From Camelimonas lactis (GTDB lineage Bacteria > Pseudomonadota > Alphaproteobacteria > Rhizobiales > Beijerinckiaceae), in contig NZ_SLWL01000002.1 in assembly GCF_004342915.1 (NCBI RefSeq), positions 248,001-312,000 on the forward strand: a DNA stretch of 64,000 bases. Reading direction: 5' to 3'. Of this stretch, positions 8,693-17,255 are shown one piece after another; position 1 is the first letter of the stretch; each line of letters begins with the position of its first letter. Below the pieces are notes generated by a model. The model was not told where the DNA came from and ran no database searches. It saw nothing but the letters and a program-made list of their open reading frames with translations. The position numbers and the translations under genes were made by a program.

Positions 8693-9543
8693 GATGTTCC
8701 GTCGCTGGCGGGCTTGTGGGCGGGCGTGATGGCTTCATCAGACGGCGCGGTCGCCGGCGGAGCCCCGACGTCGGGCGCGGGATCAGCGGCGCTGACGTCG
8801 CCGGCAGCCGCTGGGGCCTTCCTGCGCGGCGCGGGTTTTTTCGGCGCGGCGTCGGCGGCCGCGGCCTTGCGGGCGCGCGTCCGTTTCGGCGCGGCGGGCG
8901 CCTCTGGCGGCAAAACGGGATGCGTATCCACCGGCAAGGCGCCGGTTTTCGCGGCGCTGGCCGGGGATTTGCGGCGCGCGCGCGCCGGCTTTCGGCTGGC
9001 GGGCTCCGCTACGCCCTCACCCATCGTCTCCGGGGTCCCCGGCCGGGCGGCGCGCTTCTTGCCGACGGGCGCCCCGGAGGTTTCCGTCCCGGCTTCCGTC
9101 GCCCTTGCCTCACCCTGCGTCGCCGCCTTTGCCGGCGTGGCTTCGGCCGCGATCACCTGCCCGGCCGGCTCCAGGGCTGGCTGCTCCGGCAGGTTGGTAA
9201 AGTAATCGCCAGCGGTCGACGCATCGGTCACTGGCTGCGACTTGGGCGCGCCGCTGTCGTCGATGGCGTCCCTGATCTCGTTGCGCAGCCGGTCAATGGG
9301 ATTGAAATTGTTCTTCAGGTCGCGGGCGGTGTCGACCACGTCGGAGACGCCCTGGCGGAACTCCTCCATGTCGGCCTCGCGCATGGCTTCATTGAACTGG
9401 CGCTGGAAATCAGCCGCCATGCGCTTCATTTTGGCAGTGGTCTGGCCAAGGGTGCGCAGGGCGCGGGGCAAGTCTTTCGGCCCAATCACCACGAGCGCAA
9501 CGCCGCCGATCAGCAGCAATTCACTCCAACCAATATCGAACAT
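8689..9543 (-). CDS. tatB: Sec-independent protein translocase TatB with long low-complexity tail
   Basis: The first 20 residues (MFDIGWSELLLIGGVALVVI) are the TatB transmembrane helix with the conserved Glu8, followed by GPKDLP and an amphipathic helix to about residue 70. It partners TatC in recognising Tat substrates. Beyond about residue 90 the remaining 190 residues are rich in Ala, Pro, Lys and Arg, with Lys/Arg clusters, and are probably disordered. TatB is usually 120-200 residues, so 284 is long. The gene is coupled to tatC but separated from tatA by 273 bases that contain a large hairpin. Confidence 0.94.
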   Translation of the reverse strand: MFDIGWSELLLIGGVALVVIGPKDLPRALRTLGQTTAKMKRMAADFQRQFNEAMREADMEEFRQGVSDVVDTARDLKNNFNPIDRLRNEIRDAIDDSGAPKSQPVTDASTAGDYFTNLPEQPALEPAGQVIAAEATPAKAATQGEARATEAGTETSGAPVGKKRAARPGTPETMGEGVAEPASRKPARARRKSPASAAKTGALPVDTHPVLPPEAPAAPKRTRARKAAAADAAPKKPAPRRKAPAAAGDVSAADPAPDVGAPPATAPSDEAITPAHKPASDGTS

Positions 9544-9562
9544 TCCGCGCTCGCTGGCCCTG

Positions 9563-9612
9563 GGGCATGTTGCGTTTTCACGAAACCGGCCTCGTGAAAA
9601 CGCAACATGCCC
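9563..9612. repeat. Perfect 21-bp inverted repeat between tatA and tatB
   Basis: Arms 9563-9583 and 9592-9612 are exact reverse complements with an 8-base loop (AACCGGCC). No U tract follows on either strand, so it is not a standard Rho-independent terminator. It lies 20 bases before the tatB start in the tatA-to-tatB direction. It could be a transcript-processing or stabilising structure setting the TatA:TatB ratio, a factor-independent pause, or a protein-binding palindrome. Confidence 0.9.
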
Positions 9613-9816
9613 GGAGATTGTCGTGAGAGACGGCCCTTGCGCCGGGCTGGATCATGCCGGTGACCCGGACCAGCGCCAAAACCCCTCAGGCGTGGACCGG
9701 CCCGCGCCCACGCAACCTCGCCCGGCCCCGCGCAGACATTCAGGGCATGTCTGCGCGGCCGATGCGCAACCGTTGGTCGCGGGCCGCCGCGACGGGCAGG
9801 GCCACGGGCCAGGCGA

Positions 9817-10059
9817 TCAGAGCTTCTGACCCGCCTCGCTCCGGACTCCGGCCTGCGCGTCAGCCGCCTGCTGGTTTTCCAGCGGGCGCGGCTGTTCAGC
9901 CGGAGCGCGCGGCGCGTCCTCGTCGTCCTGCATGCCCTTCTTGAAGGATTTGATGCCCTTGGCTACGTCGCCCATCAGATCTGAAATCTTGCCGCGCCCA
10001 AAAAGCAGAAGCACGATCACTCCGACAACAACCCAGTGCCAGATGCTTGCGCCACCCAT
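9817..10059 (-). CDS. tatA: Sec-independent protein translocase TatA
   Basis: An 80-residue pore-forming Tat component. The N-terminal helix [31 protein letters not shown] carries the FGRGK hinge (FG-K in all TatA proteins) and an amphipathic helix, followed by an acidic/Pro-rich tail. It is first in the tatA-tatB-tatC order. In most Hyphomicrobiales scpA and scpB lie directly upstream; here nagZ does. Confidence 0.95.
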   Translation of the reverse strand: MGGASIWHWVVVGVIVLLLFGRGKISDLMGDVAKGIKSFKKGMQDDEDAPRAPAEQPRPLENQQAADAQAGVRSEAGQKL

Positions 10060-10165
10060 CGAAATTCTCCCAACCGCCAGCCAGCGATATGGATCGCCCG
10101 GCGCGTAAAGCCATCAGCCCGCGCCGGTTCCCCGGCCTTTCCCGGGTCGACAACGCCCGCGCGGC

Positions 10166-10182
10166 TGACCTGATATAGGTCA
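10166..10182. repeat. Short inverted repeat upstream of tatA
   Basis: TGACCT-5 nt-AGGTCA forms a 6-bp dyad 107 bases upstream of the tatA start, in the space where a tatABC promoter must lie. It has the size of a transcription-factor operator but resembles no consensus strongly enough to name a regulator. Confidence 0.4.
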
Positions 10183-10216
10183 AACCTACGCGGCCCTCGC
10201 GGCCAAAACAAGGAAA

Positions 10217-10242
10217 TGCGGACCAGCTCCAGCTGGTCCGCA
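10217..10242 (-). terminator. Rho-independent terminator after nagZ
   Basis: A 12-bp perfect dyad (10217-10228 with 10231-10242; about 10 bp with a 6-base loop when folded) lies about 30 bases beyond the nagZ stop. On the minus strand it is followed by TTTCCTTGTTTT. This would separate the dgt-argS-SPOR-nagZ transcript from tatABC. Confidence 0.8.
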
Positions 10243-10272
10243 CGCCTGTTTTCCGCCCAGAAATGCTTTTCG

Positions 10273-11286
10273 TCAGGCAACAGCCGGCGTCAGCAATGCG
10301 GCAAGACGGGCGCGCGCCGCCGCAACATCAAGCGGTTCAACGGTTTCAAGAATGCGACCCAGCGCCATCTTCGCCCGCCGCGCCGCCGCGCCATTGAGCA
10401 GCGGCGTGGCTGCGGCGATCTGCTCCATCTCGCCGCGCTCGCCATTACAGTGCAAAACCACGTCGCAGCCGGCGGCGATCGAATCCCGGGCGCGCGCGGC
10501 GAAATCGCCCCTGAGCGCCTTCATCGACAGATCGTCGCTCATCAGCAGGCCCTTAAATCCGATGGCGCCGCGAATAATCCGGCTGATAACCTCCGGCGAC
10601 GTGGTGGCCGGACGCCCGGCGTCGATGGCCGTGAACACCACGTGAGCGGTCATGGCCAGCGGCATGTCGGCCAGAACGCGGAACGGCGCGAAATCGCGGG
10701 CCTCCAGCTCGGCCAGCGGCGCATCCACCACGGGCAGATCGTGGTGGCTGTCGGCCCCGGCCCGACCATGGCCCGGAATGTGCTTGACCACTGGCAACAC
10801 GCCGCCGGACAGCAGCCCCTCGGCGGCGGCGCGGCCAAGGCTGGCCACAGTCGCCGGATCATCGCCATAGGCGCGATCACCGATAACATCATGGGCGCCG
10901 GGCGACGGCACGTCGAGCACCGGCAGGCAATCCACATCGACGCCGACCTCATGCAGGTCATGGGCGATCAGCCGGGCCCCCAGCCAGGCCGCCTCACGCC
11001 GGGCGAAGGGCGATGCAAGCTGGCCATAGGCGCGGCCCGGCGGATAGGCCGGCCACACCGGTGGCGCGAGGCGCTGCACCCGGCCGCCCTCCTGGTCGAT
11101 CAACACCGGGGCGCGACGCCCCACCGCGGCGCGCAACTCCGCCGTCAGGCGGGCAACCTGGGCCCGGTCGACGACATTGCGCCGGAACAGGATGAACCCC
11201 CACGGATCGATCTCGCGAAAGAACCGGCGCTCGTCATCCGTCAGATCCGGGCCGGAAAGGCCAACGATCAGGGCCCGTGCGGTCAT
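10273..11286 (-). CDS. nagZ: Beta-N-acetylhexosaminidase (GH3)
   Basis: A 337-residue cytosolic glycoside hydrolase of family 3 that removes N-acetylglucosamine from muropeptides during peptidoglycan recycling. Visible signatures are LIDQEGGRVQRL, the KHIPGHG loop with following DSHHDLP (catalytic Asp/His dyad region) and MSDDLSMKAL with the nucleophile Asp. It is the last gene of the run that begins at dgt. Downstream scpAB, its usual neighbours, are absent. Confidence 0.94.
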   Translation of the reverse strand: MTARALIVGLSGPDLTDDERRFFREIDPWGFILFRRNVVDRAQVARLTAELRAAVGRRAPVLIDQEGGRVQRLAPPVWPAYPPGRAYGQLASPFARREAAWLGARLIAHDLHEVGVDVDCLPVLDVPSPGAHDVIGDRAYGDDPATVASLGRAAAEGLLSGGVLPVVKHIPGHGRAGADSHHDLPVVDAPLAELEARDFAPFRVLADMPLAMTAHVVFTAIDAGRPATTSPEVISRIIRGAIGFKGLLMSDDLSMKALRGDFAARARDSIAAGCDVVLHCNGERGEMEQIAAATPLLNGAAARRAKMALGRILETVEPLDVAAARARLAALLTPAVA

Positions 11287-11433
11287 GTGCTGCTCTCCAG
11301 GGGAGTTTGAGACGTGGTGGCGATCGCACCATGAAGCGCCGCCGGGGCGGCCGGAGTTCGTCCCCCAAACGCACGCAGGGCTCCCGCAATGGAAGCCCCG
11401 TGAGCATCAGACGCCGGCGGACACGCCAACCGG

Positions 11434-13008
11434 TTACCCTTGAGCGACAAAGCAGTTGCCGCCAACCGACTTGAGCTGCTGGCAAAGGCTTGTGGCGCTT
11501 TCGCGGCTGAGGCCTGGCACCCGCAGCCGGTAAACCGTCCGGCCATTGGACTGCGCCTTGACGACGGCGGTGCCATGGCTGGCCAGGACGCCATACTTGC
11601 GCTTGAGGTTGGCCGCCATCGCCTTCGCTTCATGCTCGGAACCAGGCGCGCCAAGCTGCACTGAGTAGCCGCCCTTGCCAGCCGGCGCCGTGGCGACAGC
11701 CTTTGGCTTCGGCGCGGCGGTCGCCGCGGCGCCCACCGAACCCGTCGGCGTGTTGTCGACCATGGTCGGCTGCACGCGGTGCTCCTGCTTGACCGCGGCC
11801 TGCTGCACGGCACGGACTGGCGGCGCGGGCTTCGCCACGGGCGCCGGCGCGGCCTGGGCGGTTTCGCGCACGGACTGGGGAGCCGCGGCCTGCTGCTGTC
11901 CAGCGTCCCTCACCTTGCCGTCCGGCCCGATGGAAACCGTACGCACCCGGCGCGGCTCGCCCAGACCAGAGCGCGGATCCCGATTGGCGGCATGGGTTGG
12001 AAGCGGCGCCACGCCTGGCGCGCCGAAGGTGCCGGAAGCATCACTGACTTCCGACGGCAACTTGCCTGAGGCCACAGCGGCGGCGCGCTGCTGACGCAGG
12101 GTCTGCTCCACATCGACAGGTTGCTCGTTGCTGGCGACGACCTTCGTCTCACCCGGCGCCCTGGCGATCTGCTCGTAAATTTCCTTGGTCGGAGCCGGCG
12201 CGGCGGCGTTGTCCGCCGGCGGCTTCACCTTCACGGCCGAAGCGTCAGCGTGAATCACCGGCGCCTCGCCGCCTCCACTCGCGCCGCCGCCGCGCAGGCC
12301 GAAATAACCGGCGGACGCCGTGACGCACATGGCGACAACAGCAACCGCCCCATAGAGCGGCGCGCGTGACGGCCGCCGCCGCCGCAGGCGCGCGCCTTCG
12401 ATCGCCTCAAGCGGATCAAGCGCCGGCGCGAACGCGTGGCGTCCCTCGCCATAATGCCCCTGCCCGGAATGCCTCTGCCCAGGCTCGCCGCCCCGGGCGC
12501 CGCCCGGCGCCGCCACGGAACCATCCCACGCCTGCCCCGCATGACCAGAATCCCAGGCATCCTGCGACGCCGGACCAACATCGTTCGGGGTGGATTGCTG
12601 ATATGAATCGGGCTGCGGAGCGTGCCCGTACTGCTCCCACTGCTGATCGGGATAACCGGCCTGATGGCCGGCGCCGCCGACCGCCTGATGCCCCTGATAG
12701 CCGGCGTCATGGCCCGCCTCATAGCCTGCCGCCGGGGCGTTCACCCACGTCCGCAGATGGGCTGGATCTTCCGCGTACGCAGGCGCCGGCTCCTGCCAGG
12801 CAGCCTGCGAGCGGCCCATGTGATCGCCGCCGCCCGGGGGGCGCAGCAGATCACGAAAACGGTCATTCTGACCGACAATGCGGGCCAGTTCAGCCAGGCG
12901 GGCGTCTTCGGACGCCCCGCCAGCGCGCGAAGGCTCGCCGGCGCCGGCGATGCCTGCTTCAAGCGCATCAAGATCGAGCGCAACGCGGGAGGAGGATCGG
13001 TCAGTCAT
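11434..13008 (-). CDS. SPOR-domain inner-membrane protein
   Basis: A 524-residue protein predicted to be a single-span (type II) membrane protein. The first 220 residues are cytosolic and rich in Gln, Gly, His and Asp. One hydrophobic segment at about 230-250 (APLYGAVAVVAMCVTASAG) follows an Arg-rich stop sequence. A Pro/Ala/Gln-rich periplasmic linker leads to a C-terminal SPOR domain (GGYSVQLGAPGSEHEAKAMA to the end) that binds denuded septal glycan. The ATG giving MTDRSSS is preferred to one 17 codons upstream. It lies between argS and nagZ as is usual in Hyphomicrobiales and probably acts at division. Confidence 0.9.
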   Translation of the reverse strand: MTDRSSSRVALDLDALEAGIAGAGEPSRAGGASEDARLAELARIVGQNDRFRDLLRPPGGGDHMGRSQAAWQEPAPAYAEDPAHLRTWVNAPAAGYEAGHDAGYQGHQAVGGAGHQAGYPDQQWEQYGHAPQPDSYQQSTPNDVGPASQDAWDSGHAGQAWDGSVAAPGGARGGEPGQRHSGQGHYGEGRHAFAPALDPLEAIEGARLRRRRPSRAPLYGAVAVVAMCVTASAGYFGLRGGGASGGGEAPVIHADASAVKVKPPADNAAAPAPTKEIYEQIARAPGETKVVASNEQPVDVEQTLRQQRAAAVASGKLPSEVSDASGTFGAPGVAPLPTHAANRDPRSGLGEPRRVRTVSIGPDGKVRDAGQQQAAAPQSVRETAQAAPAPVAKPAPPVRAVQQAAVKQEHRVQPTMVDNTPTGSVGAAATAAPKPKAVATAPAGKGGYSVQLGAPGSEHEAKAMAANLKRKYGVLASHGTAVVKAQSNGRTVYRLRVPGLSRESATSLCQQLKSVGGNCFVAQG

Positions 13009-13080
13009 CGGCGCGTTCCGTTTCCTTTTGTGAGCTGGCAGCCCGGGAACGCACACCAACGACCGACGCGACCGGTCCGT

Positions 13081-14841
13081 TCAGCGCATTTCCTCAGGCG
13101 CTCCGACCCCCAGCACCCCGAGACCCGAAGCCAGAACCGACCGGACCGCATCAACAAGGGCCAGCCGTGCTTGCGACAACTCTGGATTCTCCTGGTTAAC
13201 AAACCGTAAGGCCACCGCGTCGCGCCCCCGGTTCCAGAGGCTGTGGAAGGCGCTCGCCAGATCATACAGATAGAATGCGACGCGATGCGGTTCATGCGCG
13301 GACGCCGCTGCCCCGATAACGCGCGGATATTGCGCCAGCCAGCGCAGCAGATCGACCTCCGCCCCGTCAGACAGTCCGCTCACATCCGCGCCGACCAGCG
13401 CCGCCCGGTCAAAACTGCGCCCGGGGAACGCCTCCGCCGCCTGACGGAACACCGAAGCGCACCGCGCATGCGCATATTGCACATAAAACACGGCGTTATC
13501 TTTGGACTGTTCAACCACTTTCGCAAGATCGAAATCCAGCGTGGCGTCGTTTTTGCGAAACAGCATCATGAAGCGAACCGGGTCGGACCCGACTTCATCA
13601 ATCACATCACGAAGCGTGACGAAGTCACCGGAACGCTTGGACATTTTTACCTGTTCGCCATCGCGGAGCAAGCGAACCAGCTGGCACAGTTTCACGTCGA
13701 GCTTGCCCTTGCCGCCGGTGACGGCGGCGACGGCGGCGTTCATCCGCTTCACGTAACCGCCGTGATCGGCGCCCCAGACGTCGATCATCGTGGCGAAGCC
13801 GCGCTGGTATTTGGAGCGGTGGTAGGCGATGTCGGCGGCGAAATAGGTATAGGAGCCGTCGGACTTGAGCAGCGGCCGGTCCACGTCGTCGCCAAAGGCA
13901 GTGGCGCGGAACAGGGTCTGCTCGCGGTCCTCCCAATCCTCCACCGGCTGGCCCTTCGGCGGCGGCAGACGCCCCTCATAGACCAGATCGCGGGCGCGCA
14001 GATCGGCGATGGTCGCGCCAATCTGATCGCCATCCGGCCCGCGGCTCAGCGAACGCTCGGAAAAGAACACGTCGTGGCTGATGCCGATGGCCGCCAGATC
14101 GCCCCGGATCATTGCCATCATGGCGTCGATGGCGGCGTCACGGGCGATGGGCAGCCACTCTTCCTCCGGCATCTGGCGCAGCGCATGGCCGTGCGTTTCC
14201 GCGAGGGCCTGGCCAACCGGGACCAGATAATCTCCAGGGTACAGGCCCGCCGGGATTTCGCCAATGTCCTCCCCCAGCGCCTCACGATACCGCAGATAGG
14301 CGGAGCGGCCGAGCACATCGACCTGGGCGCCGGCGTCGTTGATGTAATACTCGCGCGTCACGTCATGGCCGGCGAACGCCAGCAGGCTGGCGAGCGCGTC
14401 GCCGAACACCGCGCCGCGCCCGTGGCCAACGTGCATCGGCCCGGTGGGATTGGCCGAGACATATTCCACATTGACCGCGCCGCGACCGGCGCCGCCGCGG
14501 CCATAGGCCTGCGGATCGCTGACAATGTTCTTCAGGACGTCGAGATAAACCTCTGGATTCAGACGAATATTAATAAATCCAGGCCCAGCGATCTCAACGG
14601 AGGCAATGCCGGCGACTTCACCAAGCGGGCCGGCGATCAGGGTCGCCAGGGCGCGGGGATTGGTCTTCGCCTCCTTCGCCAGCACCATGGCCGCGTTGGT
14701 GGCGAGATCGCCATGGCTCATGTCGCGCGGCGGCTCGACCACCACCCGGGAGAAATCAAGCCCCTGCGGCATGGCGCCGGCGGCGACAAGCCCCTCCAGC
14801 ACTGTTTTCAGCCGCTGTTCGAAAATATCAAAAATGTTCAT
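13081..14841 (-). CDS. argS: Arginyl-tRNA synthetase
   Basis: A 586-residue class I synthetase charging tRNA-Arg. The HIGH motif appears as HVGH in [20 protein letters not shown] near residue 130, and KMSKRSG is the KMSKS equivalent near 385. The C-terminal DALR anticodon-binding domain contains [14 protein letters not shown]. The start [11 protein letters not shown] is the family one; 55 more open codons upstream show no similarity. It is followed after 72 bases by the SPOR gene. Confidence 0.96.
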   Translation of the reverse strand: MNIFDIFEQRLKTVLEGLVAAGAMPQGLDFSRVVVEPPRDMSHGDLATNAAMVLAKEAKTNPRALATLIAGPLGEVAGIASVEIAGPGFINIRLNPEVYLDVLKNIVSDPQAYGRGGAGRGAVNVEYVSANPTGPMHVGHGRGAVFGDALASLLAFAGHDVTREYYINDAGAQVDVLGRSAYLRYREALGEDIGEIPAGLYPGDYLVPVGQALAETHGHALRQMPEEEWLPIARDAAIDAMMAMIRGDLAAIGISHDVFFSERSLSRGPDGDQIGATIADLRARDLVYEGRLPPPKGQPVEDWEDREQTLFRATAFGDDVDRPLLKSDGSYTYFAADIAYHRSKYQRGFATMIDVWGADHGGYVKRMNAAVAAVTGGKGKLDVKLCQLVRLLRDGEQVKMSKRSGDFVTLRDVIDEVGSDPVRFMMLFRKNDATLDFDLAKVVEQSKDNAVFYVQYAHARCASVFRQAAEAFPGRSFDRAALVGADVSGLSDGAEVDLLRWLAQYPRVIGAAASAHEPHRVAFYLYDLASAFHSLWNRGRDAVALRFVNQENPELSQARLALVDAVRSVLASGLGVLGVGAPEEMR

Positions 14842-15134
14842 TGCAAACGCTTCTTCACACGCCTGGCGGCCACAGGGCGTCAATTCCGCTGCCTGACGCC
14901 CGCAATAATCCTGCCGCCCGCAATAGCAGGAGTCAGGGCAAAACCCAATCAGCCGGCCAGGCGGTTCTGGACGCCAGCTTTGGCGATGCCCTCGCCGCGT
15001 CCGCAATTCGGCGGCGGGAGCCGCGGCGCGCGACCCGCAACCCGCCGACAGGCGGCGGGAACGAAGGCCACGACGATCCGGCTGCGTTCAAGGCCAGCAA
15101 TCCCAGGGGCAGAAATGATTGAGCTCAGGCAGCC

Positions 15135-16403
15135 TCAGTTGCCGGGACTATCGGAGCCGTCCGCCCATGTGTCGGGCCTTGCGGTGACGTCGGGGGTATG
15201 AGGAAACAGCGCCCGGTGGCGGGCCAGGGCGTAGCTGTCGGTCATGCCGGCGATATAATCCGCCACCCGCCGTTGCAGGCGCATGTCCTCCCCCGCCTCA
15301 CCGTTCAGGTCACGCCGCCACTCCGCCGGGAGCAGTTCGGGCGCGGCGAGAAAACGGGCGTAGAGATCACGCACGATGGCGTCCGCACCCTCGCGCAGGC
15401 GCATCAGCCGTTTGTGCCGGTACATGTGGGGGAACAGAAACTGCTTCATGTCGCGATCGGCGGCGGCGAGCCGCTCCGAGAACGCGATCACCGGCTCCGG
15501 CGCGAAACGGATATCGTCGGCGGTCGCGGGCGCGAGCGCCGTGATTCGCCGGTCGCTTTCAGCAATGACGTCTTCGACGAAACGGGTGATGACGCGCCGC
15601 ACCACCTCGTGGATCGTGCGGGCGAGGTCCAGGTCGGGCCAGAGCTGCTCCACCTCGTTGAGGATGCCGGCCAGGAAGGGGGCCTTGCGCACGTCCTCCG
15701 CCGTGAACAGGCCGGCGCGCCAGCCATCGTCCAGGTCATGGGCGTTGTAGGCGATGTCATCGGCGATGGCAGCGCACTGGGCCTCGGCGCTGGCCTGGGT
15801 GTGCAGCCACAGGTCGTGGCTGGCGTTGTATTCCAGAATCGCCCCCGGCACGCCGCGGCTGGCGTACCGCGCCGTTGGCCGGCCGCGCGCATCGAGCAGC
15901 GGCCCGTTGTGCTTCACCAAACCCTCAAGGGTTTCCCAGGTCAGGTTGAGCCCGTCCCAGGCGGCGTAGCGCCGCTCCAGGCGGGTCACCACGCGCAGGG
16001 CCTGGGCGTTATGATCAAAACCGCCGATGGCCCGCGCGCAGGCTTCCAGCGCATCCTCGCCCGCATGACCGAAGGGGGTGTGGCCGAGGTCATGCGCCAG
16101 GGCGATGGCCTCGGCCAGGTCTTCGTCGAGGCCCAGACAGCGGGCGATGGCCCGGGCAATCTGGCTCACCTCGATGGTGTGGGTGAGACGGGTGCGATAG
16201 TGGTCGCCCTCGTGCTGCACGAACACCTGGGTCTTGTGCTTCAGCCGCCGGAAGGCCGTGGCGTGAATGATCCGGTCGCGGTCACGCTGGAACGGGCTGC
16301 GGGTCGGCGAATCGTCATCGGGCCAGCGACGCCCGCGACTTTGCCCAGGGTCGCAGGCCCAGGCCGCTGTCCACCGCTCTCCATGCAGACGCAGGTGCGT
16401 CAT
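15135..16403 (-). CDS. dgt: Deoxyguanosinetriphosphate triphosphohydrolase-like protein
   Basis: A 422-residue HD-domain hydrolase that removes triphosphate from dNTPs. After SPFQRDRDRIIHATAFRRLKHKTQVF comes the metal-binding set: H in RLTHTIEVSQIAR, HD in ALAHDLGHTPFGH and a distal D in DIAYNAHDLDD. The ATG at 16403 was chosen because GGGGGAT precedes it and it gives the common short N-terminus. The gene is divergent from erpA, sharing a 276-base regulatory space, and heads the argS-SPOR-nagZ run. Confidence 0.92.
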   Translation of the reverse strand: MTHLRLHGERWTAAWACDPGQSRGRRWPDDDSPTRSPFQRDRDRIIHATAFRRLKHKTQVFVQHEGDHYRTRLTHTIEVSQIARAIARCLGLDEDLAEAIALAHDLGHTPFGHAGEDALEACARAIGGFDHNAQALRVVTRLERRYAAWDGLNLTWETLEGLVKHNGPLLDARGRPTARYASRGVPGAILEYNASHDLWLHTQASAEAQCAAIADDIAYNAHDLDDGWRAGLFTAEDVRKAPFLAGILNEVEQLWPDLDLARTIHEVVRRVITRFVEDVIAESDRRITALAPATADDIRFAPEPVIAFSERLAAADRDMKQFLFPHMYRHKRLMRLREGADAIVRDLYARFLAAPELLPAEWRRDLNGEAGEDMRLQRRVADYIAGMTDSYALARHRALFPHTPDVTARPDTWADGSDSPGN

Positions 16404-16556
16404 CCAGGATCCCCCAAACTGTTCCGCCGCGACAATCACGGCTTCGGAAGGCGTGCGCGCCAATCCGCCGGTTCTGAACCGCCCCGGGCGGGCCATGGCT
16501 TCCATCCGGTCCATGGCCTGCCTGTCCATGCCAGCGACGTCGGCCAGGCCTCGCAG

Positions 16557-16586
16557 CCCGGGTGGTTAAAACCCGGGTGGTTGAAG
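16557..16586. repeat. Two tandem 15-bp units in the dgt-erpA divergent promoter region
   Basis: The 11-base word CCCGGGTGGTT occurs at 16557-16567 and 16572-16582, spaced by four A-rich bases. It lies about midway between the two divergent start codons, a plausible place for a regulator or a small duplication. No function can be assigned. Confidence 0.5.
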
Positions 16587-16679
16587 CCTTGCCCTGGTGG
16601 ACATACCTTTGGGACAGGTCCAGGGAAAGCCGCGGCTGGCGCCACGGGTTGCCGGCCATATGTTGCAGGAACATCCGCG

Positions 16680-17006
16680 ATGCAGAACGTTACGGTCACA
16701 GAGCGCGCCGCCCGGCGGATCCGGCAGGTGCTGGCGGGCGAGCCCGAAGGGGCGATGCTGCGCATCAGCGTCAACGGCGGCGGTTGCTCGGGCTTCCAGT
16801 ACGCGTTCGATATCGACCGCGAGCGCGCCGATGACGATATCGTCATCGAACGTGACGGGGCCGGCGTGCTGGTTGATCCGGTTTCGCTGGAATACATGCA
16901 GGGATCCGTGATCGACTTCGTCGATGATTTGATGGGCCAGGCATTCAGGATCGAGAATCCCAACGCCACCGCGTCCTGCGGCTGCGGCACGTCGTTCGCC
17001 CTGTAA
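16680..17006 (+). CDS. erpA: Iron-sulfur cluster insertion protein ErpA / A-type carrier
   Basis: A 108-residue HesB/IscA-family protein that transfers Fe-S clusters to apoproteins. The three cluster ligands are Cys36 (GGGCSGFQY), Cys100 and Cys102 (SCGCGTSF). The ATG is preceded by GGAA and gives a family-length protein. IscA or SufA cannot be excluded by sequence alone, but the position beside dgt is the usual one for erpA in this order. Confidence 0.9.
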   Translation: MQNVTVTERAARRIRQVLAGEPEGAMLRISVNGGGCSGFQYAFDIDRERADDDIVIERDGAGVLVDPVSLEYMQGSVIDFVDDLMGQAFRIENPNATASCGCGTSFAL

Positions 17007-17255
17007 TCTCCGCCAGGGCCCCTGGCGCGCCCGGGCCGGCGCGGCGAGGTTTGCCCGCAGGGCCAGGATTTGCTCTACGGCCGCCATGGTAAAGGCCCAA
17101 AGCCGCGCCCTGATGACGCCTCGCGGAACAAACCGGGCGTTTGCCTCCCTGCCTTATACAAGTCCGCCGCCGCCTCCCCGCGGGATGCGGGGCGAGCACC
17201 AGACCACCAGCCCGCAGTCACGGCCAACCGTGCGCCACCGAGGACCGTTGCCCCC

